In this document: piece after piece, positions 44,212 to 55,600 of the stretch
Layout of the letters: the number at the start of each line of letters is the position of its first letter
Position numbering within the stretch: the stretch's first letter is position 1
NCBI GenBank assembly: GCA_964030475.1
Contig: CAXIPT010000011.1
Span: 2,321,938-2,385,937 of the forward strand
From: Tethya wilhelma
Lineage: Eukaryota; Porifera; Demospongiae; Tethyida; Tethyidae
Direction: 5' to 3'
Length of the DNA: 64,000 bases
Notes under the pieces: model-generated
The model's database searches: none
Seen by the model: only the letters and a program-made list of their open reading frames with translations
What the model was told of the DNA's origin: nothing
Program-made: the position numbers and the translations under genes

Positions 44212-44570
44212 TCATCTTTTGCCTTCTGGCAAATCCCTGCTGCTCAAAGTTGAGCGCACCATGGTCTGGGAGAGGATTGTAAAACCTTCCTGATCGATCA
44301 GGTCAGAACAGACCTCCTCAGCTTCACCATAATTATGTGTGTGTATTAGATCTACATTTAACACACACAGTGATTGCACACTATTATAGGTATTGATTTT
44401 CAATATTCACAGATTTATCTTACCTACCTCAACCTTGGACATAGCCTGTAATGAGGACTTAACAGTGCGCATGGTTGATACAGTTAGATTGCTAGCGCTG
44501 CGGTGTTGATCCAGGTACATGCATTCAAGTTTAGTCACATCATTAACACCATGTCTTCAAAGAAATATAC
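44212..44570 (-). CDS. possible two-exon gene fragment, unknown
   Basis: Minus strand: HGVNDVTKLECMYLDQHRSA, then TVSTMRTVKSSLQAMSKVEV (44560-44430) ends at a GTAAGA donor. After a ~40-bp intron, VQSLCVLNVDLIHTHNYGEA, EEVCSDLIDQEGFTILSQ and SSRDLPEGKR end at a stop (44212). Both parts look coding but the phase at the junction is one base off. No family is recognised. Confidence 0.35.
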
Positions 44571-44684
44571 TCCACCTTCTGGTTAAGCTAGGTTACACAT
44601 ATAGGTTTGCAATGTCAATACATTAATTCTAGAAAAAACAACATGTACACGTAGAACAATAGCAAAATAATAAGATGTACAATT

Positions 44685-45758
44685 TCAACAAGTAAAATAA
44701 TGATGAGGGACAACACACTGCTTGCCAGCTAAACCAGGCAAGACTCTAATTTGATGTGGTAGATATGTGTACAGGGAATCAACTGTTACAGTTGCAGACA
44801 CTCGACTATCTTCAACAAAACAATGAAAATGGCTGTTAAATTCAACAGTTTGAAATGGTTGTATTTTAAGAAAGATGTTGTTAGCTTGTACAAATATGTC
44901 GACCAGTTTCCCAAATGTGGGATATTCTACATCCATCTGTGTTATGACAGCACATGGTTTTTGGAAGGTGATGCCAACCCATTTTAGCCTGAAAACACAT
45001 AGCAAGTGCACAGGTGTAAATAGTGAACCGTTGCGTTTCCAAATTTTTACCTCAGAATCTGTCCAGCTGACCGTGATATCTCAAGAGGTGCACAATCAGG
45101 AGAAACGGTTCTACCTACAAGTAGATTGTTAATATAGAATAATAAAATGGACAATTTTGTTTTTAAGAAACTTACTGGGACCAAGAGTCATAGAATTGCT
45201 GGAGTAGTTGTTATGAGAGAGGTGGTTGTAGCAGGAAAACTTTTGGTGACGAAGAGCTAATGTAAACGGTAGGTTGATAAAATTCCCTATATTCTGAGTG
45301 AGCTTCTTAAAGTAGGAGTGCTTGGCCTCAAACCGCATTGTCCATAGTTGACGTAAGGGGCCATACCTGTTTCAATGTATAGTGTTTGTCTTTACATGAA
45401 TTAGTCTCCATCATATAATATGTAATTGGCAATCAGCTTACTTCAGAGTCAACCTTGGTATATGCACAAGATAGTGCATCTTCGGAGTAACAGAGGCATG
45501 CGGATATAGAAGTTTAAACTCATGGTGGTGGTCAAAAATCAAAGTTGCAAGATGAGCAACATCATCTTCTGTTGGAGCTGGTGCCAGACAATGATCCACA
45601 ATGTTGAGAAGATCTAGGAAATTCTGCCAATGATCATCACCACATGGAACTTGATCACCAATCATTTGCGGCAACAGCTTTCCAAGTAACCAGCTAAAGT
45701 GTGATACATTATTTAAAATTGAGTGATCTGCTACATGTACAACAATCTTTTATATGAA

Positions 45759-45840
<82 letters not shown>

Positions 45841-46452
45841 TACCTTCTTGTTTTAGTTTGTGGTCTTTGCTATGTAATGAGGTAGATGTGATGATCGATG
45901 GACGATCCCTGCTCTCCATGTAGCCAAGCTCAATAGATTGAATTTGGTGGTTGATATACTCCAGAGAATAGTACTTGTCCTTTTCAATGTGATGGAGCAG
46001 CAGTTCCTTGGTTTCGTACTCAAGCAAGCCTGTAGGGAGATACCATACATGTGCATGATACTGTTTGAATAAATCTTCACTAACCTTCAAGAACGTTGTG
46101 CATTACATCCTGTACCAAGCCACCATTACATACGTCAAAAAACTGGAGTTCATCGAGGATTGATCGGTTGTTTATGCCAAATTTTGTGGACAATAGTTGT
46201 CGATTCAGCAGGGTACTAGCACTGTCTAGTTCAAGGCATTTAGTGAGATGGTCAGTAGTTAATTGTAGTTGTGACTCAGTGAAAATATATATAGTCTTCA
46301 TTTCAGAAGGAGTGGCGGCATCCTCTGTGTGCAGTGGATCTGTCTTTGAACCCTCCCAGAAGGTTACTAGCCAGGTTATCTCCAGACACCACACATAACG
46401 TACCATACTTCTTCTTTGGTACACCATTGATGATGAAGTCATGTCCATCTTC
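44685..46452 (-). CDS. DDE-transposase-like gene (RFEAKH type), six exons, probably decayed
   Basis: Minus-strand exons 46452-46085, 46029-45844, 45693-45442, 45366-45176, 45114-45051 and 44988-44685. Key motifs in order: YGTLCVVSGDNLASNLLGGF, a frameshift near 46319, FGINNRSILDELQFFDVCNG then QDVMHNVLEG, LPQMIGD, FKLLYPHASVTPKMHYLVHI and YGPLRQLWTMRFEAKHSYFK, with a final beta-rich exon (TFGKLVDIFVQANNIFLKIQ). This matches a widespread animal transposase-derived family; the GDN, D-x-M-H and E-A-K-H acids are the likely catalytic set (inference). Exons 3 to 6 have consistent phases and end at TGA 44685. Lesions: the shift in exon 1 and a one-base phase mismatch between exons 2 and 3, whose intron contains the CA repeat. 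Confidence 0.7.
45759..45838. repeat. (CA)40 microsatellite beginning at a splice donor
   Basis: About 79 bp of uninterrupted CA. On the minus strand the GT repeat starts right after the exon-2 donor of the transposase-like gene (GAAG/GTACAGTGTGTG), so repeat expansion takes place immediately downstream of the splice site. Confidence 0.95.
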
Positions 46453-46548
46453 CTGCATTAAAAACATTGAAGTGTGCTTTAAATAGAAATACCACACGTA
46501 TCAATAACAAATGCAAATACATGTGTAGATACAGCTCTATACAGATGA

Positions 46549-47385
46549 AGTGTCAGCTAGTGAACTCTCTTATGGAACACTGGGATCTTTGGCAGAATAA
46601 AATCATTTCTTATTCAAGACTTGAAATTAGCAACCGAAAAAAGCTCAAAGAGCTGATTGGAAAGATAGATAGCTGTACAGATGATGACATGAAAGGTACG
46701 TAATACGATATCACCTGAAGTGGGCATCAAATAGAAGCAAATGTCTTTTGCTACTGTAAAATTAAGTCCTGGAGTATGTAAAGTTTACTTAACAGTTCAA
46801 TTTCGTTCATAATGTGTACATGTAACAGGCATTCTCACAGTTCAACTCCTTGAACAGCTACTGGTACCAAAGACACAGAAAGAAAGACTCATTCACTTTG
46901 CTGAGGTACATGTAACGTACTACAGGTTGCTGCTTAATAATTGTGTGTATACGCTATATAGCGGAACAATTTAATGGCCAAAAATGTTCGTGGGTGGTTA
47001 CTATCAAAGTTTTTGCGGATGCTGTATGTGGTCGTGTATATGCATAATACAGTATCTCGCAATACAGTATTATATACTATTTCAATTTGACCCATGTGTT
47101 ATTTAATCATGTCTACCGGCATGTGTTTTTTTTTTTTACAGAATGGTGAAGATTTTGAACAGTATGGAAGCAAAGTTTCTATCAATGCGCCATTCCTGAC
47201 AGTGTGCCAGTCGGTTGAAGAATCGACATATCATGTCATTGTGGAGCAAGAGCCGATGTGTGAGCTTAGTGGTTTTAGTGGAGCTCTTATCCATGTAATC
47301 GGTTCGTATTTTATATACGACATACCTTATCCAAAACCACTTTATGCCCTATTGATTTTTATGCAGCATAACATTATGAGTATAA
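46549..47385 (+). CDS. three-exon gene, invertebrate transposon-associated family (unknown)
   Basis: Exons ~46549-46695 (ATG at 46572: MEHWDLWQNKIISYSRLEIS ... CTDDDMKG), 46829-46905 (ILTVQLLEQLLVPKTQKERL) and 47142-about 47385 (NGEDFEQYGSKVSINAPFLT ... ELSGFSGALIHVIGSYFIYD ... YALLIFMQHNI) join with matching phases (1, 0). The last exon has the hydrophobic S-x-x-A-L..V..SYF..DI.YP pattern that I associate with a family of repeated genes next to transposases in sponges and cnidarians. The reading frame continues past 47385 into sequence that codes on the other strand, so the true end is uncertain. It diverges from the transposase-like gene at 46452, about 100 bp apart, suggesting a two-gene element. 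Confidence 0.5.
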
Positions 47386-47810
47386 ATGACGAACAAAGTG
47401 TTCCAGTTTCTGTTATGGCGTCGAGCACAAAGGTTTGGATCTTGGCCAGGTCCTTGTCGTTGGTCGTAGTGGACGCTGGGAGGACTGGTCGCAGAAACTC
47501 ATCTAGGCGAGGAGTTTTCGTTGCAGACACCTTGGGTTGGGGGTATCTGCTCCTGATTCTCCTCCTTTTCTCATTCGGCACACTCTGTGTGCACGGCGAC
47601 TCCAATAGAGACTTAGTCTTCTCCGAGACTTCCACCAGCTTGGTGTTACCATCAGAGTCTGGCCAGGTCACTTCTGCTTCATAATCTGTATGTTCCTCTT
47701 CAGGTCGTTCCATTCTATGACCCCATCCAGATTCCCAGGAAGAGCTGGGTGAACGGGAGCGTCTGCTCCTTTGTCTGGATCTGGGTGACCGGGAGCATCT
47801 GCTCTTGGGT
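47342..47810 (-). pseudogene. gag-like ORF with Arg/Ser-rich start
   Basis: The minus strand opens with an RS-type segment (SRCSRSPRSRQRSRRSRSPS, from about 47805), then HRMERPEEEHTDYEAEVTWP, PNEKRRRIRSRYPQPKVSAT, TPRLDEFLRPVLP and NDKDLAKIQTFVLDAITETG to a stop at 47342. The D-x-x-L-x-K-I-Q-x-x-V-L-D pattern fits gag-like ORFs of DIRS-type retroelements. The remainder of the element is absent. Its end overlaps the 3' end of the plus-strand gene. Confidence 0.45.
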
Positions 47811-47814
47811 TATA

Positions 47815-48225
47815 GAACTGGTAACAGCTTTGAATAGGTTGGAAACTAACTACATACATCTAGACATGCCACTTACCATTCATATAGTCACACTTGTATA
47901 CAACCAAACCTTTTTGTTTTGTACTATAGATTGTTTATTAGTTTTTAAATCATGACCTTGTTTACATGACATGAATAGTGATTTTTCTAATCAAAGTTAC
48001 TGTAATGTGCCCTGGTATATATACGAATATAGTGGCAGAATAGTGCCTCCTACCATTGTTAAAATAGGATGGTATATACACCCCAGATATGTTGATTTAC
48101 ACTCCTGTAGTGTAAACATGCACACATTTTTTACACCCAAGAGGGTATAGTTTTTAAAGCGTACACTATCTACCATTTGGGGTGTAAAATTACACCCTTG
48201 TAAGAAGAGCAACCAAATATCACAA
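47815..48225. other. no gene seen
   Basis: Contains a locally repetitive stretch with inverted TACACCC/GGGTGTA words (48070-48205: TTACACCCAAGAGGG, GGGGTGTAAAATTACACCC). No coding evidence. Confidence 0.4.
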
Positions 48226-48810
48226 AATAGTTCAGGGCAATTAGCATTTGAATTCCAAATAAGGCACACTTTGTGTGTGGAAAGCATCATTAATTCGAAT
48301 TTTCTAGTAGGTAACGAATTATGCATGAGTGTAGAAATTAATGGTGGCAAGAAGGTGCTTTTCACCTAGCTACTCAATGAGAGGTGCTAAACACTGCACC
48401 GATGGCAAAAGAGACTGACCCGGAAGAAATTAAGTTCAGTGAATAGTCTCTGAGAAAATTGATAGAAGATGGAAAAAATTGGAGGTTTGGCATGCTTGTG
48501 TTTGTTACTTATGCGATGGTTTTGGGCCATATTTTTGGGCTCATTAGAATAAATAGTAGCTTAAGAAGCCTTTTAGTGGTAAGTGCTCAGTTTTTACAGT
48601 TATTTGCATGAATATTTGTATTGCACTAATGGGCCATCCATGCCATTCCTGTGTACACAGTACTACCAGACTGGGAATATAGCACAAAGTTCTTTTCATG
48701 TGTACTACATTCCTTGATACTCGTTTTCACCATAATTAGGCCTAAACAAAGACTAGCGTAAAAATTTATGTACTACAATACAGCCATCTTCGTAGGTAGA
48801 GTTCAAAGGT
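48225..48810 (-). repeat. AR1 copy (reverse)
   Basis: Holds AR1 words in reverse order: GAATTCCAAATAAGGCACAC (48250), GAAGCCTTTTAGTGGTAAGT (48564), GGGCCATCCATGCCATTCC (48630), and the AAATTTATGTACTACAATAC stretch shared with the left flank of the N gap. Confidence 0.75.
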
Positions 48811-48835
48811 CATTATTTATCCACATGGCATTTTT

Positions 48836-48868
48836 ATGTGCATGTGCATGTGCATGTGCATGCGCACT
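48836..48868. repeat. (GTGCAT)n microsatellite
   Basis: Four perfect GTGCAT units followed by a degenerate GCATGCGC. Confidence 0.9.
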
Positions 48869-48985
48869 AGGCTCCAGCATAATGAAGTGCATGTAGCTGT
48901 TACTCAAGCTTTTTGTAGAGATTAACCAGTCTGTTTCCACATTGTATAGAGTGTAAAAGTGACCAAGTACTAAAAAATAGTGTAG

Positions 48986-49287
48986 GAATGGGCAGTGCAG
49001 TAAAAAGTATTGGAACAAGGCATGGTCTCAATTTTGGCGCATGACTACTTCATTTCTATGCTCAACTCTTGGCTGGCAGTCCAGTTTATGTTAAAATATA
49101 TACCTGTCTGTTATAATAGTGTACTCCATAGAAAAGTGACTAGCTATAGTTGAATCCAATAATGATAAGCTGCGGTATACTATTGTACAACACACGACAC
49201 TGAAAATCCATATGAGGGATCAATTAAGAATAAATATGTAGTCATGTGCAAAAATTGAGACCAATACTTTCTACCGCACTGCCCAAC
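48986..49287. mobile_element. Tc1/mariner-like MITE, about 300 bp
   Basis: Ends GGGCAGTGCAGTAAAAAGTA (48988) and TACTTTCTACCGCACTGCCC (49266-49285) are inverted repeats. They extend inward through CATGGTCTCAATTTTGGCGC / GTGCAAAAATTGAGACC (about 50-60 bp arms). The AAAGTATTGG word near the end is typical of Tc1-like termini. No target duplication is certain. No coding capacity. Confidence 0.8.
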
Positions 49288-49645
49288 TAATTAAATACAG
49301 ATGTTAACAATGCCATGCCACGCCATAATGAAAGTGACCCAGTGTCACCATCAACTCTTATTTTATGTATGATGATATGCATGTTCATGGTTTGAAGGTC
49401 TCATTTCAACTTTCAGGTGTTAATTACTCAGTAGAACATCTTTTGTAGCAGTTTCATCAGTACTGCAAATTGTGTTTGATCCTCTTTACACCTCTATATA
49501 TGTGAACTACAGGTTGTGTTTGATCCCAACTTCAAACTTATCTTGAAAGTTTTACACCTGAATTTGTGGTAAAAGAAATTATATTCTGTAAGTTATAGCT
49601 GAGCATTCAGTTGGTCAAACAAGTTAGCTTGACAGTTGTATAAGC

Positions 49646-52600
49646 ATGATTAATGCATTCAGTAATGAACTACAATTAAAAAAGAAAGAGTTTGAACGAA
49701 GAATGGAATGGTGTGCTACAAAGAAATCTCAGTTAAGAGCAAGGCAATCTGAGGTATACATAGGTATTAAAGTAATGGGACCAATGAAGTTGCAATCTTA
49801 TAAGACTTGCTATACTCAATATTACATTGTAAATGTAAGGAAATAAACATACTGTAATATCCCAGCAGACATTAAATTTGATCATATTTAAATGGTTAAA
49901 ATTTTGATGTCAGTTATGATTAGTTCAACTAAACTCTTAATTGTTGTTCAAGCCCTTATTCTCACTGACTGAATTTCAAATCATTTGTCAAGCCTGTACA
50001 TAATAATCACTTCTTCGATAGATTACTTTGATCAGATATATACATTCATATAATTTTTCATACATAAAATTGTAAAGCTCCCTTCATTATAGTCTCGAGG
50101 TTTAGTAAGCTTGCAAATTCAGGTTTTGAACTGAGGATTCCCTCCATGGCATCAGACGCAGTAATTCTAGTTTTATAATCATTGCGTTTTCGAATGCTAT
50201 AATTCCCAGTGTGGTAGTACTGGGTACATAGGAATGACACAGATGGCCCATTAGCACAATACAAATATTCATGGGAATAACTGCAAAAACTGAGCGCTTG
50301 CCACTATGAGGCTTCTAAAGCTACTATTTAGCTCATTCTCTTTCCAACAAGCCTAAAAACAAGGCCTAAAACAATCACTAAAGTACCAAAACTAAATAAT
50401 GCCAAACCTCCAATTTTCTCCATCTTCTTCTTTGTTGGCAAGACTTTCTCTGAGATAGCTTGCTTGATTCTTGAACAAATATACATGGTTTCTTTGTCTT
50501 CAGGTGCTTTTGGCATCAGTTTTTTATGTCTCTCGTTGAGCGGCTAGATACAAGACGAAAAGCACCTTCTCCGTATGGCAGCCATTCATTTCTATACTCA
50601 TCAATATTCATTAGCTACTTTGGAAAATCAAGTTGACAACCCTTTTCCAGACAGAAAAGTGTGCGTTATTTGGAATCCTAATGTTACTAATTTTCTGGTT
50701 GTGCTGAAGACTTACCTTTCAGTCTTCAATATTTAGGGGTTTTTGTTACTAGTTGTCAGTATAAGATGAGCAAAGCAAGAGGGTTTTGTTACTTCACTCA
50801 TAGATAATACATACTCACCGTGGATATGAAACGCGCCTGTTTTACGGGGAAATTACGGAGAATTTACACGCGAAGCTTGCAGCTGCTTTGCGGAAGCGCT
50901 GCAAATTAGCGACAAGACCACTACCTAACAACCAGACAACAGCACTGCCACAAGACTGAGTTTTCAAGGAGGTACTCCCCCTGAACCACTTCAACCGTGG
51001 TTTTACGTTCTGAAGGTAATGGCATGTTTGTTTATCTATTAAAGTATCTGTAAATAAAACATCAGTACAGCACTATTAGCTGTCTCCATTGACACTAATA
51101 CTTTTTGTTGTGTGAAACCAAAAGCCACAGTTTGCTGCTAAATACAAAAAGAGTTATATCTTTCCACACATCTTTAATAGTAGAACTAGGAATGAATCAC
51201 TTGGTGAGGTGCTAAGCATTTCACAAAGAGCATTGTACCTATAAAGGTATTTTTAGGACATTACAGTTCTGTTCTTACTGTACCTAAAAACTTTAAATTT
51301 ATGTTTTTTCCTATAAACCATGTGTTAGACATTAATTTTAGTTCAACAATTAGGAAGCAGGCATATCTAGGTAGTCATATTATTGAATTTCTTAGAATTT
51401 CCTAGTTTGTATTTACTGACCATATTAATGCTCTGATACTAATATTAATGCTGGTATAGATGGAGTAATGTGGAAAACAGAAGAGAAGAAAGAGGGGAGC
51501 AAGACGAAATTTCTACCGAGTGAAGAATGATGAACGTAAGCAACAGGAAACAAGTCGAAGAGAGAAAGTGAGAGAGAACCAAGATAATGAATAGCAACAG
51601 GGCCTGACATTTGATGAAGTGAAGTGCAGCATCACAGATATCCACTCCAGATTCATGGCAAATCTTTTATGCTTTCAAATCTTTTATGCTGAAGACTCGC
51701 TACAACGGAGTAGAATGGCTGTTGGAAGTAGTGGACTTATGGAACCATCGTTGTCTCTCGTAGTTTGCCGTGACTTATCGTGGAGTGTACATGTCTGCCA
51801 GAAGAAGGTTCCCAACACTTGTAAGTTGTTGGTCTAGTTTTCCCCAACACTATCCTCTCTCAGCTCAATAGACAGCCTCATTAAATGCATCCATTCAACA
51901 TCTATGTGTCCAGGAAATCCAGACGAACGATTTATTTCCCTATGCGAGAAACGAGGCGGTGAAATAAAGAAAGCTGGAGCCACTATAGCACATTATGTCG
52001 ATAGAAATCCTGTTGTTGGTAGTGATGGTGAGATATTTCAGAGCACTGTGAGACGAGTGGAATGTGAAGTTATGGTAGCTAGCCAAGCAAGGTGATGGCT
52101 ACATACCCAGCCATGTAACGTATAGCATTACATTCGATACTGGTAAGTGGTCTAACTCGTGAACATGTGCTTGTGCTCTTCCGTCACCTCTGCTTTATTT
52201 TTGAGAAACTTCTTCAGTATTCTATCCATTAATAACTGAAGGACAAGCCTGGACTCTTTTTGCTTCTCTTTAGGGACAAATGTGGCTGTAAAGGTAGACC
52301 ATACTCGCCATGTTTCAGTGCTACAGCGTTGCCGATGAAATGTTGACCACATGTACCCCCTAGCAGCTGAAGGCAACTTATGCTTAGTGCTAGCATCAGT
52401 AATGCAGGCATTGATTTTGTTGGCTAGATACATGGCCACACTTGCAACTTTTGAGTCATCCATTTCTTCTAGACACTTCAAAAAACCTTGCATATCTTTT
52501 TCTTTAGGGATTAATTGTTCATTCTTCAACGAAGATGTACAATCCTTAAAAAGGTTGAAGCAATCCTATAATTATTAATTAGGGGAATCATAAATTTCAG

Positions 52601-55600
52601 TCTGCATAGTTATTCAATGACTTACATTACATGCATTTGCAAGGCAGCTGCTGGTTTGTTCCACCTCTTGCAACTCTTCCATTGGATCAGCAATGCTATC
52701 GTCTGTGCAGCAGCTCAAGTCACTTTCACTACTAGTAGAAGGAAGCTCGCCAATTGGGTAGTTCTGAAAAGAACTGGTCGAATCAACGCCACTAAAACTT
52801 GCCTCATCAATCGTTGCCTCTGCCATCTTCTTCCACTTGAATTTTACTGCCAAAGTCATGCCATGCGCTTGCGCTGTTATACGGTGCCCGTATATCATTT
52901 CCGTTTTTTTTTTCCTGTGGCCAGGACAAAGTGGCGCGAATAATCAATTTACGGAGCATTTCATATCCACGGTGAGTATGTATTATCTATGCTTCACTTT
53001 ACTATAATATCCATGCTGATAACTACTATATACACACAAACTCAAATGTGATTAGTAGAATTATGAAAAAATGAGAACAAAAAAAGTACAAAGAAATGTA
53101 ACATAAGAACAGCCTTGATCAAATGTAAACTACATTATTATGACAACTACAGTTACAGCACTTTTTACACATGTAATTCACATTTACATACTGTACTTCT
53201 ATAACTTTAAAAATTTACCCCAGAGCTGATATGCTGTTTCTAAATAATACACACTATTATCATGCTTCTGAAAGAACTACTGAGTTACATTGCCAGCTCA
53301 TTACATCTCACTAAGATGTTGCATTCTCAAAATGAACAACAACATCCTTCACTCAAATCACTCAGATTGACAGACATGTGGCAAAGTTTCAACCTATTCT
53401 ACATGATAGTGAACTGAGATACTTCAGAGGAATTCAGAAAAAGAATGCTGAAATGCAAGAAGTCAGCCAAAACCAAATAAAGATATCCTATCTTGCATCA
53501 GAGGTGAAAAAATTAACTAAAAGGTAATAATTGCACCCAACTATAATGCATACTGGAGTGTGTCTCGCTTCTCATGGACAGACACACAATACTTTGCTTA
53601 AAATTAATATAGTATTATATAATTTTTCATTTATAGCAAACCAGCAATTGCAAAAAAAAAACTTGGGTTGTTATAAGTTTATTCATTTCCAGCCCCTTAT
53701 GTTTTTAATACCACAAGTTTAAACTCATATTACATTACTGGCTTGGTGGTTTTGCTTCAAAATGCAATATTACTTTATATTTCTTATCATTGTTCATATT
53801 CATTTGAAGTAAATTATGTTTAGTGATGATTAAATATTACTTAGGAAACTCAAATTATCTCAACAAGTGGCCTCACTTGCACAGGTGACTGTATTCCTGC
53901 AAAGAGTCAATTCACACTTTCCACAAGGTATATTATTATTCTATAGCTATCTGACAATGAGAAATGTTGAGGCCTTATAAACTATTGAAGAGATGTCACG
54001 GTAGGCCCATTTTTTCATGTGGGAAACATTAGAACATAGTACAGTTTTGTCAAGTTACATGTTACACTGTGCCACTTTGAATCCAGTATATATTAATAAT
54101 TCATGTCACCAGGCACTCTAAGTTTCTATCTTTTATATATCACTACAGATATTATTAATGATGAGAGTATATCTACCAGTGCTGTTGTTGTTGGCCGTTA
54201 TAAAACATTAGCTCATGCCAATCAGTATATAAAGGACAAAACACAAAGTGATCTTAACGAGGTACGATTTTCATTTTGAATGGTGCACTTATAATTATTT
54301 ACTGTTTCAAATAAATAGCTAACAATGCTACAACACGAAGGTTATGATCTTAGAAAGAAACATGAACAGAAAGTTATGGTTGGTTGCAAAAGAAAACATT
54401 TTTCTCAAATGTTAATTAAAGTACTTTGTATGTAGATGCTTACAGGACAAATTAGTGAGCTGAAGAGAAAACTGGACAAAAAAGTATCAGATAATCAATC
54501 TAATGGAGAAAAAGTGCAAAGAGCTATTAAAAGATACCAGTTTAAGGTATAGTGGTAAAAAAGTGATAGTTGGTTTTTCAGTACATTTTTAGGTGTTTTT
54601 CTATATCCACTTAACATGGTGCAAGAAATAGATGAAAACAAATATGCGATTGATTATGAATTTTGGCATCAGGAACTCAATATTGATTACTTCTATGTAT
54701 TTGACCAATCGAACTTGTTTTTGTACTGTTGTTATCAACTGTTTATAAAATTTCTGATTCACTGCAGTATCATACAATGTTTATAGTCCTTAGTGCTATT
54801 GACAACATCAGTCAGAAATGCAAGGAGTTGGAATTATGCTCAACTAGAGGTATAGCAAAGTCACCCGTTGACTTAAAGTTTAAAAGAATACAGGTATGTC
54901 AGTTCTCAGTTTCGAAATAGCCAGAGTACGGGATATTATACGTTATTGAGTATTATAGTATATGGACATTTACATAAGTGTTAATGCATGCATGTGTAAC
55001 AGTTATAATTTTGTTATATCCAGAAAAAAAACTCTCCTCAAAATATTACGGAGATATCGAACTGAGAAATATGCTAGTTTCTAAATATCTATACATGTAC
55101 ACCTAATTGCCTGGTTTGATTACCTAATAAATTCAGACCTTGCAATTAATGAGTATTGCCCACAACGTATAATTGCTTGTATTTTGGAATATAGCACAAA
55201 CATCCTTTCAGTTTCAAGTAATTTCACAACTCGTATGCAAGCAGAAAACAGTGTGCTCTGGGAGGGCACACCAAATGTCATTAACCATAGAAGCAACATT
55301 GTATTGGCAGACAGGCATGGTAATGTTTTGCCTACACATTATGATATACTCCTTAGCAGCTGGAGGTCAAGTTATCAACTTGCCTATATACCATATATAC
55401 CATACCTATATACCATTTGTGATGCGGTGGCAAGTGCACAAAGACAAGGCTCCCAAGGACTGGAAAAAAGTTTTTAAAATCAAGCAGTGTTCTTACATAG
55501 GCTACCAAGATTGAGCGAGACTCATAAAGACTGTACTGACATCACGATCGTCACGATTGACACTATCATGATTCACATTTTGTCACAGAATGTAAGCTTA

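Larger units (their letters stand above)
50799..52991. mobile_element. 2.2-kb DNA transposon, 33-bp TIRs, 7-bp target duplication
   Basis: CATAGATAATACATACTCAC at 50799 begins a terminal repeat of about 33 bp that is mirrored exactly by the right end finishing at 52991 (...GTGAGTATGTATTATCTATG). CTTCACT flanks it directly on both sides (50792-50798 and 52992-52998). Inside are a two-exon minus-strand gene (52898-52152) and two plus-strand transposase-like exons (51600-52097). A 7-bp duplication and CATAG ends do not fit hAT (8 bp), piggyBac (TTAA) or mariner (TA); P-type elements have 7-8 bp duplications, but no P transposase motif is visible. The superfamily is unassigned. Confidence 0.85.

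Noticed and set aside
45723..46090. His/Thr- or Cys/Val-repeat proteins around the CA repeat
   Set aside because: Translations of the microsatellite; the real coding there is the minus-strand exon 45844-46029.
55173..55514. Overlapping plus-strand frames as additional exons of the ciliary gene
   Set aside because: Exons 54768-54893 and 57258-57353 already join in phase 0; these frames have no clear borders and do not fit the family.
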